Counted from the stretch's first letter, positions 31,257 through 41,205 are shown. The stretch: 55,632 nucleotides of DNA from a virus (IMGVR_UViG_3300045006_000223:1-55632), one strand, 5' to 3'. The notes: generated by a model not told the origin, from the letters alone. Numbers and translations: made by a program.

Positions 31257-33192
31257 GGCTTACTATCTCCTCACTCTCCGGGTAGTCGTGCAAGAACGGC
31301 AGCTGCAGATTGATTTTATCGCCGACGCCGGGTGTTATTGGGTTGTTCTCACGCCCGTAAATCGATGGCATTGTCCTGCCGAACAACTTGCTCTCCGCAT
31401 TTGAGAAGTAGTTCATGCGGTATGCGCTCTCGAACAATTGGGGATTCCAACCAACCAATGCACTGATGGCATCCTCCACAGTCGGAGGGTGCGGCCACCG
31501 CTTGATGTATGGAAACCTTGCCGACGCCATCAGCAGGTCTACAAGCCCTTGCCATGTAGACGGGCACGTGCCGAAACTACCATTGAACGCATACACCGCT
31601 TCAAGCGCGACCTTCCGCCACACCTTCGTCCGCTCTTTCGGTGTGATGACAGCCGGCGGCTTTACCGGTGTGATACGCCCGGTCATGGCGTCGGTCTTCG
31701 GCTCGTACTCGCCTTCGATGTCGGTGCACATCATCGTCATCATATTCGAATCGCCGTCCGTACTGAACTCCACGTCGACGATCAGTACCAAGTACAAGTT
31801 GTTCAGCTTTCCTGGCTGGTAGTAGTGCCCTACCAGATCATTCAATACATAGCTGGACTGGAACGCCACGGTGCACATAGAGCCGATAGCAGAAAAAAAT
31901 GGTGCGCGGATTTGCCGTGTCCCGGACCAGGTGATGTCGTAGACCGCTGGCAGCTTAAAGATTTTTTTCTCCTGCTGTGCGTACACGAAGTTGTCCTGAA
32001 AAATCTGCTTCTCTTTTTCCTTTTCGTGGTAGGCGAAGTAATTGCCATCACTCAGCATGTAGTACCTGATGAATGGATACTGCTTGCTGATGCTGTTGAG
32101 CTGTGCGGAAACCGAGTCGTACATCTCGACGAATGGCGGGTGCATGATAGGTGCTGTCTGCAACACCTGGTCTTCTGTGAGGTCAAACAGCGGCAGTTCT
32201 TCGAGCGGCGTTTGCCATAACACATCTGACATAAATACGGTGATGCCGTAGTAATCAGCTGCTGACTTGCCGTCTTTGCCGGTGCCTGGCTCGTTGGAGA
32301 GTCTGCCGTCTTTTAGCGGCACCCGTGTCACAGAGCGCATGTCCGCCGAGTACACATACACGTCATCACGTGTCGTTACTACCTGCAACTTTCCGTCAGC
32401 CGCGGACACAACTGTCTGGCGTTCGTCCACCGTGTGGTGGAAGCGCGGATTAATGAATCGCATCGTGATGAGCGCGAAGAAGGTGAGCGGCAGGTTATTG
32501 AACGGCTTTTTCGCGCCCCAGCTACTACTTGTGTGGTAGCCGTAATTCATCTTGCGTATGGTATCTGCGTCAGCTTTCCACACCAAGCCCTGGCTGATGT
32601 TGCCGACAACGCATTGGAAGCGCGTTACCATGTCTGGAGGGCCACTTATTCGCTGGGTAGTCAGTACGTCAGCCACAATGCGTTCAGCCGGAACTTTCCA
32701 GCTGCTGCTTGTTTCAAGGGAGTTGTCGAGCAATGCAAGAAAGTCTGATGCGGGCCTTTCGCTGTACCATGGATCACGTGCCCAGTCGGACATCTGACTC
32801 TTATAGCCCATTTGTATCTCGACGCGCCGAATCATGCCGGCATTTCGCTCCATTGATGTCATGTCCTTGATAAACAGATTCGCTACGTCGATATTGAGTT
32901 CTATGGCGGTGCTATTTGCCACCTGTTTGTATGTTACTTTGATGGACGGTTTTTGCCGGCAGTCGATGTATTGGTATGTACCACCCGAGTATAGTATTTC
33001 GTAGTCAGACCTGATGGTGAAAGTTTTCGGAGGGTCGCCAGGCTTTATTGGGTCATGGATAAAGCGTAGGTTGATGATCCTGTCGTTGAAGTCTTCCGAT
33101 GTCAACGACACGGTATCGACATCGCGCTTTATACCTGCCGCCGGCACCTCTGGTTGGGCATTGGCCTGGAACATCCTACCTTTTGCTGTCAT
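31243..33192 (-). CDS. Putative baseplate hub protein
   Basis: 649 aa. ATG at 33192 overlaps the previous stop; 10 upstream codons of the open frame are rejected. The N-terminal third has AIELNIDVANLFIKDMTSMERNAGMIRRVEIQMGYKSQ, the expected strand-turn-strand of hub (gpD/gp27-like) proteins. The large C-terminal part is unlike known short hubs. A T7CTGC motif lies inside (31889-31899). Position between the spike and tape-measure side supports the hub role. Confidence 0.6.
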   Translation of the reverse strand: MTAKGRMFQANAQPEVPAAGIKRDVDTVSLTSEDFNDRIINLRFIHDPIKPGDPPKTFTIRSDYEILYSGGTYQYIDCRQKPSIKVTYKQVANSTAIELNIDVANLFIKDMTSMERNAGMIRRVEIQMGYKSQMSDWARDPWYSERPASDFLALLDNSLETSSSWKVPAERIVADVLTTQRISGPPDMVTRFQCVVGNISQGLVWKADADTIRKMNYGYHTSSSWGAKKPFNNLPLTFFALITMRFINPRFHHTVDERQTVVSAADGKLQVVTTRDDVYVYSADMRSVTRVPLKDGRLSNEPGTGKDGKSAADYYGITVFMSDVLWQTPLEELPLFDLTEDQVLQTAPIMHPPFVEMYDSVSAQLNSISKQYPFIRYYMLSDGNYFAYHEKEKEKQIFQDNFVYAQQEKKIFKLPAVYDITWSGTRQIRAPFFSAIGSMCTVAFQSSYVLNDLVGHYYQPGKLNNLYLVLIVDVEFSTDGDSNMMTMMCTDIEGEYEPKTDAMTGRITPVKPPAVITPKERTKVWRKVALEAVYAFNGSFGTCPSTWQGLVDLLMASARFPYIKRWPHPPTVEDAISALVGWNPQLFESAYRMNYFSNAESKLFGRTMPSIYGRENNPITPGVGDKINLQLPFLHDYPESEEIVSHVVP

Positions 33193-33512
33193 TGGGTATC
33201 CTCGTACAGCGTGACGACGCACTGTTCCATATTGTCGTGCGTCAGCAGCTTGCCTCGCAGAGAAGCGTCGGCTGACGTAATACCTACTTGACCATCACCA
33301 ATGCCTATGACCATGGCAGCCATCGACGCACGCAAAATGCCTCCATTCGCATCGAGCTTGCGCACCATGCAGGTAACACGATTAATGTTGCCGAGCGTAT
33401 TCAGCCCAGCAAACGTTTCGTCAATGATTGTGAACATTGCTTCTTGCCGAACACCGTAGGTGACGTACAATTTACTGTTCACGAAGTCAGAGTTTTTCAG
33501 TACGATGTCCAT
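33189..33512 (-). CDS. Small tail/baseplate protein
   Basis: 107 aa. ATG at 33512, chosen over a GTG one codon upstream. Beta-rich sequence (MFTIIDETFAGLNTLGNINRVTCMVRKL). No family recognised. Overlaps the hub gene by ATGA, as is common for baseplate operons. Confidence 0.6.
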   Translation of the reverse strand: MDIVLKNSDFVNSKLYVTYGVRQEAMFTIIDETFAGLNTLGNINRVTCMVRKLDANGGILRASMAAMVIGIGDGQVGITSADASLRGKLLTHDNMEQCVVTLYEDTQ

Positions 33513-33524
33513 CACACACCCCTA

Positions 33525-34454
33525 TTAGCTGCGGCGCAAAAATGGCACGCTGGTTTCGTCGCTACCGGCTATTTTAGCATTAGAAGCCTCTTCAACACCA
33601 GTCAAATTGGCCATCAAGGCGGTGAAAGTCTTCATGTACCCCATCACTGCCGCAGACGCCCAACCGAGCTTGACTGCGCTCGGGCTACCGATGTTCTCGG
33701 CCACGGTCATGGTCAGCACCGGCCGCTCACGCACCTGTAGAGTTGCACGGAACACATCATCCTCTTTGCCTTCCTTCTTGATGTCAAGCCCTACGATCTG
33801 GACGTAGCGATAATCGTGCCCGCTCCACATTTTCATGGTCAGCACCTTCTGACTTTCCAGCATGGCTTCCAGCGAGTTTTTATTGATATGCTTTGCACCA
33901 GGATTGTCTGCGAACATTGTGGCTATATCGACGATCTTACCCACAGGCTGGTACGCGAGGTTCATGGCGTCTATTTCACCACGATTCTCAGCTTTTCCGG
34001 CAAATATGTCGATGAGTGCACTCGTCAGTTGTGAGAACTCACCAACAGAGCGGCCAAACTGCTTGCTGTACGGCTGAAACGGCAGTATGATTTCGAGGTT
34101 ATACGACTTCGGCTTTATGACAGAATTGTCCACAACAACTTCCTGTACGCCACGGCGTATCTGGTCGCCAAGCTGTGCCATAGACACCTTGGCCTGCGGC
34201 TCGTACAGAAGAATGCGCTTGTCAGAAACATCCACCTGCTGTGTTTCACTTATGCTTTTCACGTAGAACATACAGATTGGCAACGTCATCTTGTCGTTGC
34301 GTGGATACCAGAACTTATTGTATAGGCACGTAAGGTTATCGAAGCTGCTTACCATGTCGATGCTGGTCTGCACCATTGTAGGAACGATTATCGCACCAAC
34401 AGGATCGACGCCTTTACCATACGCGCCGCTACCGTTTATAGGGCCACCCGCCAT
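33525..34454 (-). CDS. Tail protein downstream of the tape measure
   Basis: 309 aa, ATG at 34454 after GAGGAGCAACAAC. No clear motif. It has a Gly-rich start (MAGGPINGSGAYGKG) and the sequence SYNLEIILPFQPYSKQFGRS, reminiscent of proteins between tape measure and hub that carry a peptidoglycan- or tube-terminating role. Unknown function. Confidence 0.6.
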   Translation of the reverse strand: MAGGPINGSGAYGKGVDPVGAIIVPTMVQTSIDMVSSFDNLTCLYNKFWYPRNDKMTLPICMFYVKSISETQQVDVSDKRILLYEPQAKVSMAQLGDQIRRGVQEVVVDNSVIKPKSYNLEIILPFQPYSKQFGRSVGEFSQLTSALIDIFAGKAENRGEIDAMNLAYQPVGKIVDIATMFADNPGAKHINKNSLEAMLESQKVLTMKMWSGHDYRYVQIVGLDIKKEGKEDDVFRATLQVRERPVLTMTVAENIGSPSAVKLGWASAAVMGYMKTFTALMANLTGVEEASNAKIAGSDETSVPFLRRS

Positions 34455-34466
34455 GTTGTTGCTCCT

Positions 34467-37337
34467 CTATTTACTGGGCGCACTGAGCGCGGATGCGCCT
34501 GTTACCTCAGGTTTATATACTATATTCTGTATGCTTCCGCCATCGCCAGTCGCACTTTCTATCGATAAATTATTGCCTGCAGAATCAAACTTACCACCTG
34601 CCCGCACAAGATCGCGCAACTTATCGTCTTTCACAACCACCTCAAATCCGAGCCAACCACCTTTGTCACGGGATATTTTTATGTTGGCGCTGTCTCTGTA
34701 CTCCTGCATTGTGAGATCGCCGCCAAGTTTTACTGCCGCGTCAGCTGCCGCTCTGTACATCTGCTGGTCCAGTATTTGACCATACGCAATTGACGAGTCT
34801 CTGGTGTGCCTTGCCGCAAGTCTTTTTAGTCCGCTTGCAGAAAAGTCCGGTTGTTGTATGCTTCGCGCCAGCGCATCCAACTGTGTTTTTATTGGGAGTG
34901 CGTCTTCTGTACGGTACGGCTGGTCGTACGCGTCGGTCATGCCAGTTATACTTCTATCAACAAGAGCGTAAATATCGGTTATATCCTTGACACCGAATCG
35001 GCCAGCGTCGACGTGTTCTCGCATTTGCGCCGTAGTTTCAAGTATTGTGGGCAACACACCAGCATCACCAAGCGATAACGCCCTGACAAGTGCTTGTAGC
35101 GCAGCGTTTTTTGGATACTTCTTAGCCAGAAGCAGTAGCACCCTGTTCTGTGCGGCTATTGCATCATTCGGCCGTGCTTTGGGCACGGTAGTGTTGGATG
35201 TAGTAATAAGCGCTTCCGCATTGTCCATCGCCTGCAGCGCAGCCTGTGTCGACTCTGCAAGTTGTCCAATACCCATACCAGACATTTCCGGCGTTGCGCC
35301 TTCAAGCTTTCCACCAAAACCCTCCACGCCGCTACCAAGTGACGTCTTCAGCTTGCTGAGCGCGATAATGCTTGTTATATACGGGCGGTGTGTGTAAAGA
35401 AAATCCTTAGCATTGATACCTGTGCCAAGCCTCTTTTGCACCTCGGCGTAGTATTCCGCGAGCCTACCGCCCGCAACCATGCCAGATTCATTCTCGCTGA
35501 TGTACTTTACCGTGTCGCTAAGCCTGCGTTCGAATGTACTGTTGTCTACACCTCGCGGAGTGTTCGGCCTGTATAAACCGACAGTAGCGGTAAGCTCTGC
35601 TTGCCGCTTTAGATTTTCCTGCACGTATCGATTGTTGTTAAGTACTTCCTGCATGGGGTCTATCTTAGCCATTATCGGACGAAGAAAGTTCTTCAGCATC
35701 ACTACTATCTGCTCGACAAGACCAAGCAGCTTGTTAAATGCCAAGTCTTTAACGCTCTCAAAAAATGCCCCGCCTTCCGTTATTTTTTTACCAGCCTCAT
35801 TGCTGCTTTGCTGGCCAACATCGCCCTGCTTCACAACCTTCGTAGAGAAGGTGTTTACAAGCCATTTGTATAACTCCGCGCCTGTCCAGTTTTGGTTTGC
35901 AGATATGCCACCATTATCGCGCATATGCGCAAATATAGCATTGAGCAACATCTCTGTCCCAGTTCCGCCGATGCGTCTGGCGACTAACAGGTTATCAGCC
36001 GCCGCCTCCTCTATCGACTGGCGCGTCATAATACCACCGCGTCCGCGTGAGGTTACGTTGATCGCGCCAGCAAGTGTCTCCATGAGCAAATCCTTAGCAT
36101 TGCCCGCACCACCTGCGGCCATGTTGACAAACTTACGAACATCGTCACCTGATTGGTAAAATTTGCCGACCTCTTTTAGAGCCGATTCGAAACCAGCCGA
36201 ATCCACGTGTGCGAAGCTATCAAGCAGTGTACCCATCGCTTGTGAAAACGGATCGTATCCTACTTTATCAAGCCTCATACCGCGTGCTATAGCAGTCATT
36301 GTTGCGAACTCGGGCGTTGTTAGGTTGTATTTCGCGCTATCCATCGCCATTTTTGTGGTGCCCTTGGCAGTCTCCAACACACCACTCAGTATCTTGCCAG
36401 AAACTACCAGCCCTGCGCCGAGTAGCGATATGACAGTTTTCAGCGTACTGAGCGCGACACTGGCTGCCAGCTTGGCAGCGCCGCCACCAGCGCCGTCCCC
36501 GCCACCAGGCAGTAGTGACTCTTTACTAGCTGCATCTTCAGCAGCCAGTTTCTTTGCTATAGCGCTATTAGGATACTTTTTCGCGTATGCTATTTCAGCC
36601 TTTTCACGCATACGTGTATTAAGTTCGTGCTGGCTAATCTTCAAATACTCCTGCTCGAACGGAGTTCTGAACGGCTTCATTTTCAAATCAGTAACTGCCT
36701 CTGGGTGCGCAAGCTCGTATGATTCTTTAAGCTTTGCAACCTCTACTGCCTTGCGCCGTCTTCTTGCGAACTCAGACGCAGCCTTTTCCGACATATTAGC
36801 ACCGGACGCGTAACCCATGGCTGCGGCGCTTTCGCCGGCGAGCACCTGCCTATCGCCAGCGTTCATTACACTATACAGCCCTTTCGAAGCGCTTGACGGC
36901 ACCATGTACTGCACTATGCCAGTGGACTTGTCGACATGCGACGTGCCTCCTGCGCTGCGCACATACTCGCGCATCGCCGCAGTTGACCTGGCATTTAGTG
37001 GACGTTCAGTTACCTGTGAATACGCAGTACTCCGCACGTTACCTATGTTTATCGACTCGTCTTTTTTCATGCCGAGTGCACTATGAATTTCAGCGAGCTG
37101 TGCCTTCAGATTATTTATAACGCTTTGCGGACCTGTAAACGCAAATGTAGTGTTGCGCATTTTTCCATTGTCGCTGTACACAGTGCGCCTTAAAATCCCG
37201 AGTTCGTCAGCAAGCGGTTTTAACAACTTCATGACCTCTTTCTCGAACTTATCCGAAAAAGCCATGCCCTGGCTTGTTGACAGGTCAGAACTAACAGTAA
37301 ACTCGCGCATCATCCTACGCTTTATTTCTCTATCCAC
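34467..37337 (-). CDS. Tape measure protein
   Basis: 956 aa. GTG start at 37337 after GAAGGTAGACC, overlapping the stop of the chaperone extension ORF. Long, helical, low in aromatic residues, with a hydrophobic central stretch (VALSTLKTVISLLGAGLVVSGKILSGVL, about residues 290-320) as in tape measures that cross the inner membrane on injection. It follows the frameshift chaperones, the canonical order. At about 1.5 angstroms per residue it would set a tail near 140 nm, an inference. Confidence 0.85.
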   Translation of the reverse strand: MDREIKRRMMREFTVSSDLSTSQGMAFSDKFEKEVMKLLKPLADELGILRRTVYSDNGKMRNTTFAFTGPQSVINNLKAQLAEIHSALGMKKDESINIGNVRSTAYSQVTERPLNARSTAAMREYVRSAGGTSHVDKSTGIVQYMVPSSASKGLYSVMNAGDRQVLAGESAAAMGYASGANMSEKAASEFARRRRKAVEVAKLKESYELAHPEAVTDLKMKPFRTPFEQEYLKISQHELNTRMREKAEIAYAKKYPNSAIAKKLAAEDAASKESLLPGGGDGAGGGAAKLAASVALSTLKTVISLLGAGLVVSGKILSGVLETAKGTTKMAMDSAKYNLTTPEFATMTAIARGMRLDKVGYDPFSQAMGTLLDSFAHVDSAGFESALKEVGKFYQSGDDVRKFVNMAAGGAGNAKDLLMETLAGAINVTSRGRGGIMTRQSIEEAAADNLLVARRIGGTGTEMLLNAIFAHMRDNGGISANQNWTGAELYKWLVNTFSTKVVKQGDVGQQSSNEAGKKITEGGAFFESVKDLAFNKLLGLVEQIVVMLKNFLRPIMAKIDPMQEVLNNNRYVQENLKRQAELTATVGLYRPNTPRGVDNSTFERRLSDTVKYISENESGMVAGGRLAEYYAEVQKRLGTGINAKDFLYTHRPYITSIIALSKLKTSLGSGVEGFGGKLEGATPEMSGMGIGQLAESTQAALQAMDNAEALITTSNTTVPKARPNDAIAAQNRVLLLLAKKYPKNAALQALVRALSLGDAGVLPTILETTAQMREHVDAGRFGVKDITDIYALVDRSITGMTDAYDQPYRTEDALPIKTQLDALARSIQQPDFSASGLKRLAARHTRDSSIAYGQILDQQMYRAAADAAVKLGGDLTMQEYRDSANIKISRDKGGWLGFEVVVKDDKLRDLVRAGGKFDSAGNNLSIESATGDGGSIQNIVYKPEVTGASALSAPSK

Positions 37338-37617
37338 GGTCTACCTTCGCTTCCAGCGCCTCAAGCGCCAATGACTTCATTTTACCTTTCGTTGCGCAGT
37401 AGTGCATAAACTCAAACAGTTCTACAAATGATTTTGGTCTATCATGCAGTTCTGCCATGAACTCATAGCAGAAAAAAAGAAGTTCACGGTCGGTTCCGAA
37501 ATACCTACGCATCACTGATGCGGCGTCTACCCCTGATAGATCAGCTTCCTCTTGGCCGCTCCCTTTTTCTGTGGTGTCTGGGATTGAGCGCTTTGAGCGG
37601 GTCCAGGCACCGGAAAC
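37330..37617 (-). CDS. Tail assembly chaperone extension (gpT-like, reached by -1 frameshift)
   Basis: The coding part after the slip site: 95 residues from Val (37617) to the stop at 37330, beginning VSGAWTRSKRSIPDTTEKG. Its open frame extends upstream to 37656 but has no good start codon or ribosome site of its own; it is fused to the preceding 139 codons of the chaperone gene. The fusion would be 234 aa. It contains a T7CTGC motif (37468-37478) and overlaps the tape measure start. Confidence 0.7.
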   Translation of the reverse strand, partial: VSGAWTRSKRSIPDTTEKGSGQEEADLSGVDAASVMRRYFGTDRELLFFCYEFMAELHDRPKSFVELFEFMHYCATKGKMKSLALEALEAKVDRG

Positions 37618-38033
37618 TTTTTTAGTAGGGACGCCCCCATAAAGTCGATGAGCCACGTCACGACGACAGGGTACTCGTCGATGAAGTCGCAGCCACGCAG
37701 ATTTTGGTAGCGATCAGTAACGTGGATACTGGCCATCTCGACGAGCACTCCAGCCTCGTTACGGATGGAGATCACGAGGTCTTTGTCGACCAACATCTGC
37801 ATGGTAATGTCGAACATCATGTCGAAATCGTCAAGTGCGGTCAGGGCGCGGCACTCCTCTAACAGGTCCAGCTTGTTCACACCGGAAGGGAAGCTGAACA
37901 CAACGCGGTTCTGCTTTACGTCCTCCCGGATGATCTGGTACTCCTCTTGGTAGTCGAGCACGGAAGCGTCCATGACGAAGCTTCTCGGCGGCGCAACCCC
38001 AGTGATCTGCTCGGCAAAGTTGTCCTGTCTCAT
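37527..38033 (-). CDS. Tail assembly chaperone (gpG-like)
   Basis: 168 aa, ATG at 38033 after GGAGAGCTGCA. Acidic, helical protein lying between tube and tape measure, exactly the lambda G position. Near its end the sequence CTA AAA AAG (slip at 37617-37623) allows a -1 shift into the 37330 frame. Normal termination gives the 168-aa product (ends KRKLIYQG). Confidence 0.8.
   Translation of the reverse strand: MRQDNFAEQITGVAPPRSFVMDASVLDYQEEYQIIREDVKQNRVVFSFPSGVNKLDLLEECRALTALDDFDMMFDITMQMLVDKDLVISIRNEAGVLVEMASIHVTDRYQNLRGCDFIDEYPVVVTWLIDFMGASLLKKFPVPGPAQSAQSQTPQKKGAAKRKLIYQG
37617..37623 (-). promoter_or_regulatory. Programmed -1 frameshift site A-AAA-AAG
   Basis: In the gpG-like frame the codons are CTA AAA AAG, giving the canonical X-XXY-YYZ heptamer A-AAA-AAG. 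The downstream frame (first bases congruent to 0 mod 3) is exactly the -1 frame of the chaperone gene, and the tape measure gene follows. Confidence 0.8.
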
Positions 38034-38054
38034 TGCAGCTCTCCTGATAAAATA

Positions 38055-38087
38055 CGGGCGAAGGCAGTTTTAACCCACCTCCGCCCG
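38055..38087 (-). terminator. Hairpin between tail tube and chaperone genes
   Basis: Minus strand stem CGGGCGGAGG/CCTTCGCCCG (10 bp with one G-U pair), 13-nt loop, followed by TATTTTAT. Probably an attenuator that keeps tube expression higher than chaperone expression. Confidence 0.55.
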
Positions 38088-38112
38088 AAGTTTTTCTGCC
38101 TGACCAGACAGC

Positions 38113-38901
38113 TTATACCGGCCAGGTCGGATTGGGGTTCGTCGAGTCCGGGTCCACGCTCGGGTAGCCGCCAGCCGGTGCTGTGGTCGGAACCTGCGTG
38201 GCAATGTCACCGGTCTGGCTGTCCGCATCGCCAGCGTTGACGCCACCGACGATGCCGAGCGGGTTGCCGCCGAAGAAGCTGGCCTGGTTTTCAGATTCTT
38301 GGATGGCATAGGGCTTGTACACACCCTTGAGGCCGTACTTGTTGCCGACTGCCCAGATAGTCTTCTCGTTGAGCGCCGCAGCGCCGGAAACGCCTTGGAC
38401 CCAGCCGGCGTACAGCATCACGACCGAGTATGGTACGACACTGTTACCGGCTTTCTTCAGATGCGGCACGTTCTTGAACGACACACCGTAGAAGACGGTG
38501 ACGAGGCGCTTGCCATTGATCGATTCAATGTGGGTGAACGTGCCGCCGATGTCGTCCTTCGACGCGATTATCAAGTGTGCTGCCGCGATGAGGTCGCCAG
38601 TGCCTACCAGACCGGTGGTGCGGATGACCGGCAGGGTAAGCTGCCCGGCCATCAGGTGGTTGGTGATGGTGATCACCGATCCGTCAACCAGCACCTCCTG
38701 GAAGGAGCTGTCCTGGGATGGGGTTGCATCGATGAACAGCTCGTTCAGCCGGACAGCGCGGGAAACGTCGATTTCGTCGACGGGCGATGCCTGGCTAATC
38801 TGGCCGGACAGGAATGGATGGCGGAACTTCATGATGGTGCCGCCGGCAGTCTGGAACGAACTTCTCGGGTGCGCCGCAGCGCGGTTGTTTGCGTAGGCCA
38901 T
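38113..38901 (-). CDS. Tail tube protein
   Basis: 262 aa, ATG at 38901 after AGGAGACAACGAT. Beta-rich with a hydrophobic core and a disordered Pro/Asp/Ser C-terminus (GGYPSVDPDSTNPNPTWPV). It lies directly after the sheath and before the chaperone pair, and is separated from the chaperones by a terminator-like hairpin. Assignment rests on this order and size. Confidence 0.7.
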   Translation of the reverse strand: MAYANNRAAAHPRSSFQTAGGTIMKFRHPFLSGQISQASPVDEIDVSRAVRLNELFIDATPSQDSSFQEVLVDGSVITITNHLMAGQLTLPVIRTTGLVGTGDLIAAAHLIIASKDDIGGTFTHIESINGKRLVTVFYGVSFKNVPHLKKAGNSVVPYSVVMLYAGWVQGVSGAAALNEKTIWAVGNKYGLKGVYKPYAIQESENQASFFGGNPLGIVGGVNAGDADSQTGDIATQVPTTAPAGGYPSVDPDSTNPNPTWPV

Positions 38902-38913
38902 ATCGTTGTCTCC

Positions 38914-40605
38914 TTATTCCGCGGTGATCCCGCCAGTCACGACGATCTCATCCAGATCGTCGACATACTTGGCGGACCAGGCACTGGCAGCTTCCAGCTT
39001 GGTCATGCCGGTCTTCGCCACAGCGAAGGGCGGGAACGACAGGGTAATCATGCGCAGTCGGCCGGTGGTCGAGAAACCGAGCAGGTTGTTCTTGACGATT
39101 TCCTGAATCTGGCTGTACGCAGCCTCGTCGGTGAGTACCGGATCGGTGAGTGTGCCCTTGTCGGTGACAAGTTTGGCGCACTCCTGGGAAGACGTGTAAT
39201 CGACAAACTTGCTGATCATCAGTGCGTTCACCGGGATACCAGTCACGCCGCGAGCAGAAGAAAGGGCGCTGTCCTGCGGGGTGTTGTCCGCGATGGTGGA
39301 CAGGAAGCCGACGTTCATCTCGTCCAGCTGGTCGAACACCTTGGAGAAGTTTTCGTTCACTTCGGAGTTCAGCCAGGACGGGTAGCCGAGCGGCTTGATC
39401 TTCGCGCCAGACAGGCGCAGCAGCGAAAGCTTGTTGCCGATGTACTGGCCGGAGGCGTTCCGGCTGACAAACCAGGATGACAGGATTTCGGTGAAGACGT
39501 TCACCGGCTCAGAGTGGGTGATGACCCACGTGTTCAGGGCCTCGATCAGCCACAAGGCACCCCAGTAGTACTGGGAGCGCGGGATCGGCACCTCGGCAGT
39601 CGCGCCCTTGGTGAGCGAGGTCATCCACGCTTTCTGCGCTGCGGCGTTCTGGCTGGTGATGAGGCAGGTGTTGGTGTCCACATTGCTCGTCACCGGGTAG
39701 CCGCTCTGCGAGAGCGTGACCTTGGCCAGCGACCAGAAGAAGGACAGCTTCTGGTTCAGCTTGCACTGGTATGCCAGCGCCAGCGACAGGTCGAAGTACT
39801 TGGACGGCACAGCAGCCGGCGTCGGGTTGGCAGCGGTCCCCTGCACGATGTCAGTACAGGTGAATGTCAGCAGTTCGGCACCGCCGGCCAGCGCCGGGGA
39901 GAACTTGTTGACGGCCATGGCACCGGTCGCCAGCGAGGCGTCTATGCCAACCGTGTCGGCCACGATTTCGATGCCTACCAAGTCGTCGCCGGCAGCCAGC
40001 ACCACGTCAGCCAGCACTTCCAGGGTGAAGTGCTTGACGGTATCGTCGTAGATGTAGGTGCCGGCCGGCAGTGTGTGACTGACCAGCGTGCCGTTGCTGA
40101 TGGTGACGGTCATGCGGGCTTTGGTGCCGGGGTAGGGGATCACGACCGGCTTGCCGTCGAAGTTCTCGTCGAACATCATCTTCACGTAGGAGATGAAGTA
40201 CAGCTTCTCGAAGGCAGCGGTCAGCGGAGCGTAGGTGATGCTCTTGGTGCCGATGACCCAATCGCCGGCCTGTGCGTCATCGAACACGATGACGTAAACG
40301 ATGAGTGCTGCGTTGCTGTCTTGATTGAACGCGCTGGCCCACTGGTCGAGCATCGCGCCCTTCATGACCTTGGCGTAATTAGTGACATCGACGGTGAGCA
40401 CGACGGGCTTGGTGGCCGTCAGCTCGTCAGAAAAGTCCTCCCAACCAACGATGTTGTTGGCGGCGTATGCCTTGGGGACATACAGCGACACGGCGTTGAA
40501 CAGTTCGTTCTTCTCGTTGACGACGACCTGCACAGAGGACGAAAACCGCATCTTGCGCTGGGCAATACTGCCCTCATAGTTTACGTTGATGATCCTACCC
40601 CCCAT
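38914..40605 (-). CDS. Tail sheath protein
   Basis: 563 aa, ATG at 40605. The C-terminal half shows the sheath-type segment NKLSLLRLSGAKIKPLGYPSWLN and the final domain with LRMITLSFPPFAVAKTGMTKLEAASAWSAKYVDDLDEI; the N-terminal half has inserted beta-rich sequence. Large size and position before the tube fit a contractile sheath. The motif match is partial, so some doubt remains. Confidence 0.75.
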   Translation of the reverse strand: MGGRIINVNYEGSIAQRKMRFSSSVQVVVNEKNELFNAVSLYVPKAYAANNIVGWEDFSDELTATKPVVLTVDVTNYAKVMKGAMLDQWASAFNQDSNAALIVYVIVFDDAQAGDWVIGTKSITYAPLTAAFEKLYFISYVKMMFDENFDGKPVVIPYPGTKARMTVTISNGTLVSHTLPAGTYIYDDTVKHFTLEVLADVVLAAGDDLVGIEIVADTVGIDASLATGAMAVNKFSPALAGGAELLTFTCTDIVQGTAANPTPAAVPSKYFDLSLALAYQCKLNQKLSFFWSLAKVTLSQSGYPVTSNVDTNTCLITSQNAAAQKAWMTSLTKGATAEVPIPRSQYYWGALWLIEALNTWVITHSEPVNVFTEILSSWFVSRNASGQYIGNKLSLLRLSGAKIKPLGYPSWLNSEVNENFSKVFDQLDEMNVGFLSTIADNTPQDSALSSARGVTGIPVNALMISKFVDYTSSQECAKLVTDKGTLTDPVLTDEAAYSQIQEIVKNNLLGFSTTGRLRMITLSFPPFAVAKTGMTKLEAASAWSAKYVDDLDEIVVTGGITAE

Positions 40606-40620
40606 TGTCTCCCGGACTGC

Positions 40621-41205
40621 TTATTGCTCTGCTGTCCCGCCTGAAATGGTGTCTCCGGGAGCCAGCGACACGTATTCGAGCGGCTGCCACTTCAAATCAA
40701 TACTCTCTTTATACTCTATCTTTACGGAGAGGTCAAACGCTATAGACGAGTTTCCGACGCCGTAATAGTCTATGTTGACAGGAACTATGTCCCCGACGAA
40801 CTCAAGAATCTTGCCCTGGCAGATTTCCCAGAAAATCTCGGCCACATGCTCCCGCTGGTTGATGTGGTGGAACGCCTTCGCCCACAGCTCGGCCTCGATG
40901 CCGACGAACCGAATATCGACCGTGGCTAGCTTGTAGGCCGCGTTTTCGCCGCCGTCCACCGTCGCCTGGCTAAAGTCCTGGGCAATCCGGTCATCCCTGG
41001 CAATCCAGTACTCGATGAAGGTGTCCTTTGCCGTGTCACCCTGCAACGGATTGTCGAAGTTGTGTTGCATCGGCACGATGTACTTCATGGCCTCGTGGAT
41101 GTCATCCTCGGGCATTTCGTCATAGTAGAAGTACATGTTGAAGAGTGCCACCCGAAGGCTCTCGAAGGTCACTCCCTTGTAAATGATACGCCGTGGCGTG
41201 TGCAT
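40621..41205 (-). CDS. Tail terminator/neck protein
   Basis: 194 aa, ATG at 41205. Acidic, beta-rich protein; no clear motif. Immediately before the sheath gene, the usual place of a tail completion or neck protein in contractile phages. Confidence 0.6.
   Translation of the reverse strand: MHTPRRIIYKGVTFESLRVALFNMYFYYDEMPEDDIHEAMKYIVPMQHNFDNPLQGDTAKDTFIEYWIARDDRIAQDFSQATVDGGENAAYKLATVDIRFVGIEAELWAKAFHHINQREHVAEIFWEICQGKILEFVGDIVPVNIDYYGVGNSSIAFDLSVKIEYKESIDLKWQPLEYVSLAPGDTISGGTAEQ

Noticed and set aside
31963-31978. TTTTTTTCTCCTGC as further copies of the T-run motif (also at about 25265)
   Set aside because: It has an extra CTC before CTGC and lies on the antisense strand, so it was not counted with the 14 sites.
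38299-40644. Long plus ORFs (393 and 376 codons) opposite sheath and tube
   Set aside because: Mirror frames of G+C-rich minus genes; no ribosome sites and no motifs.
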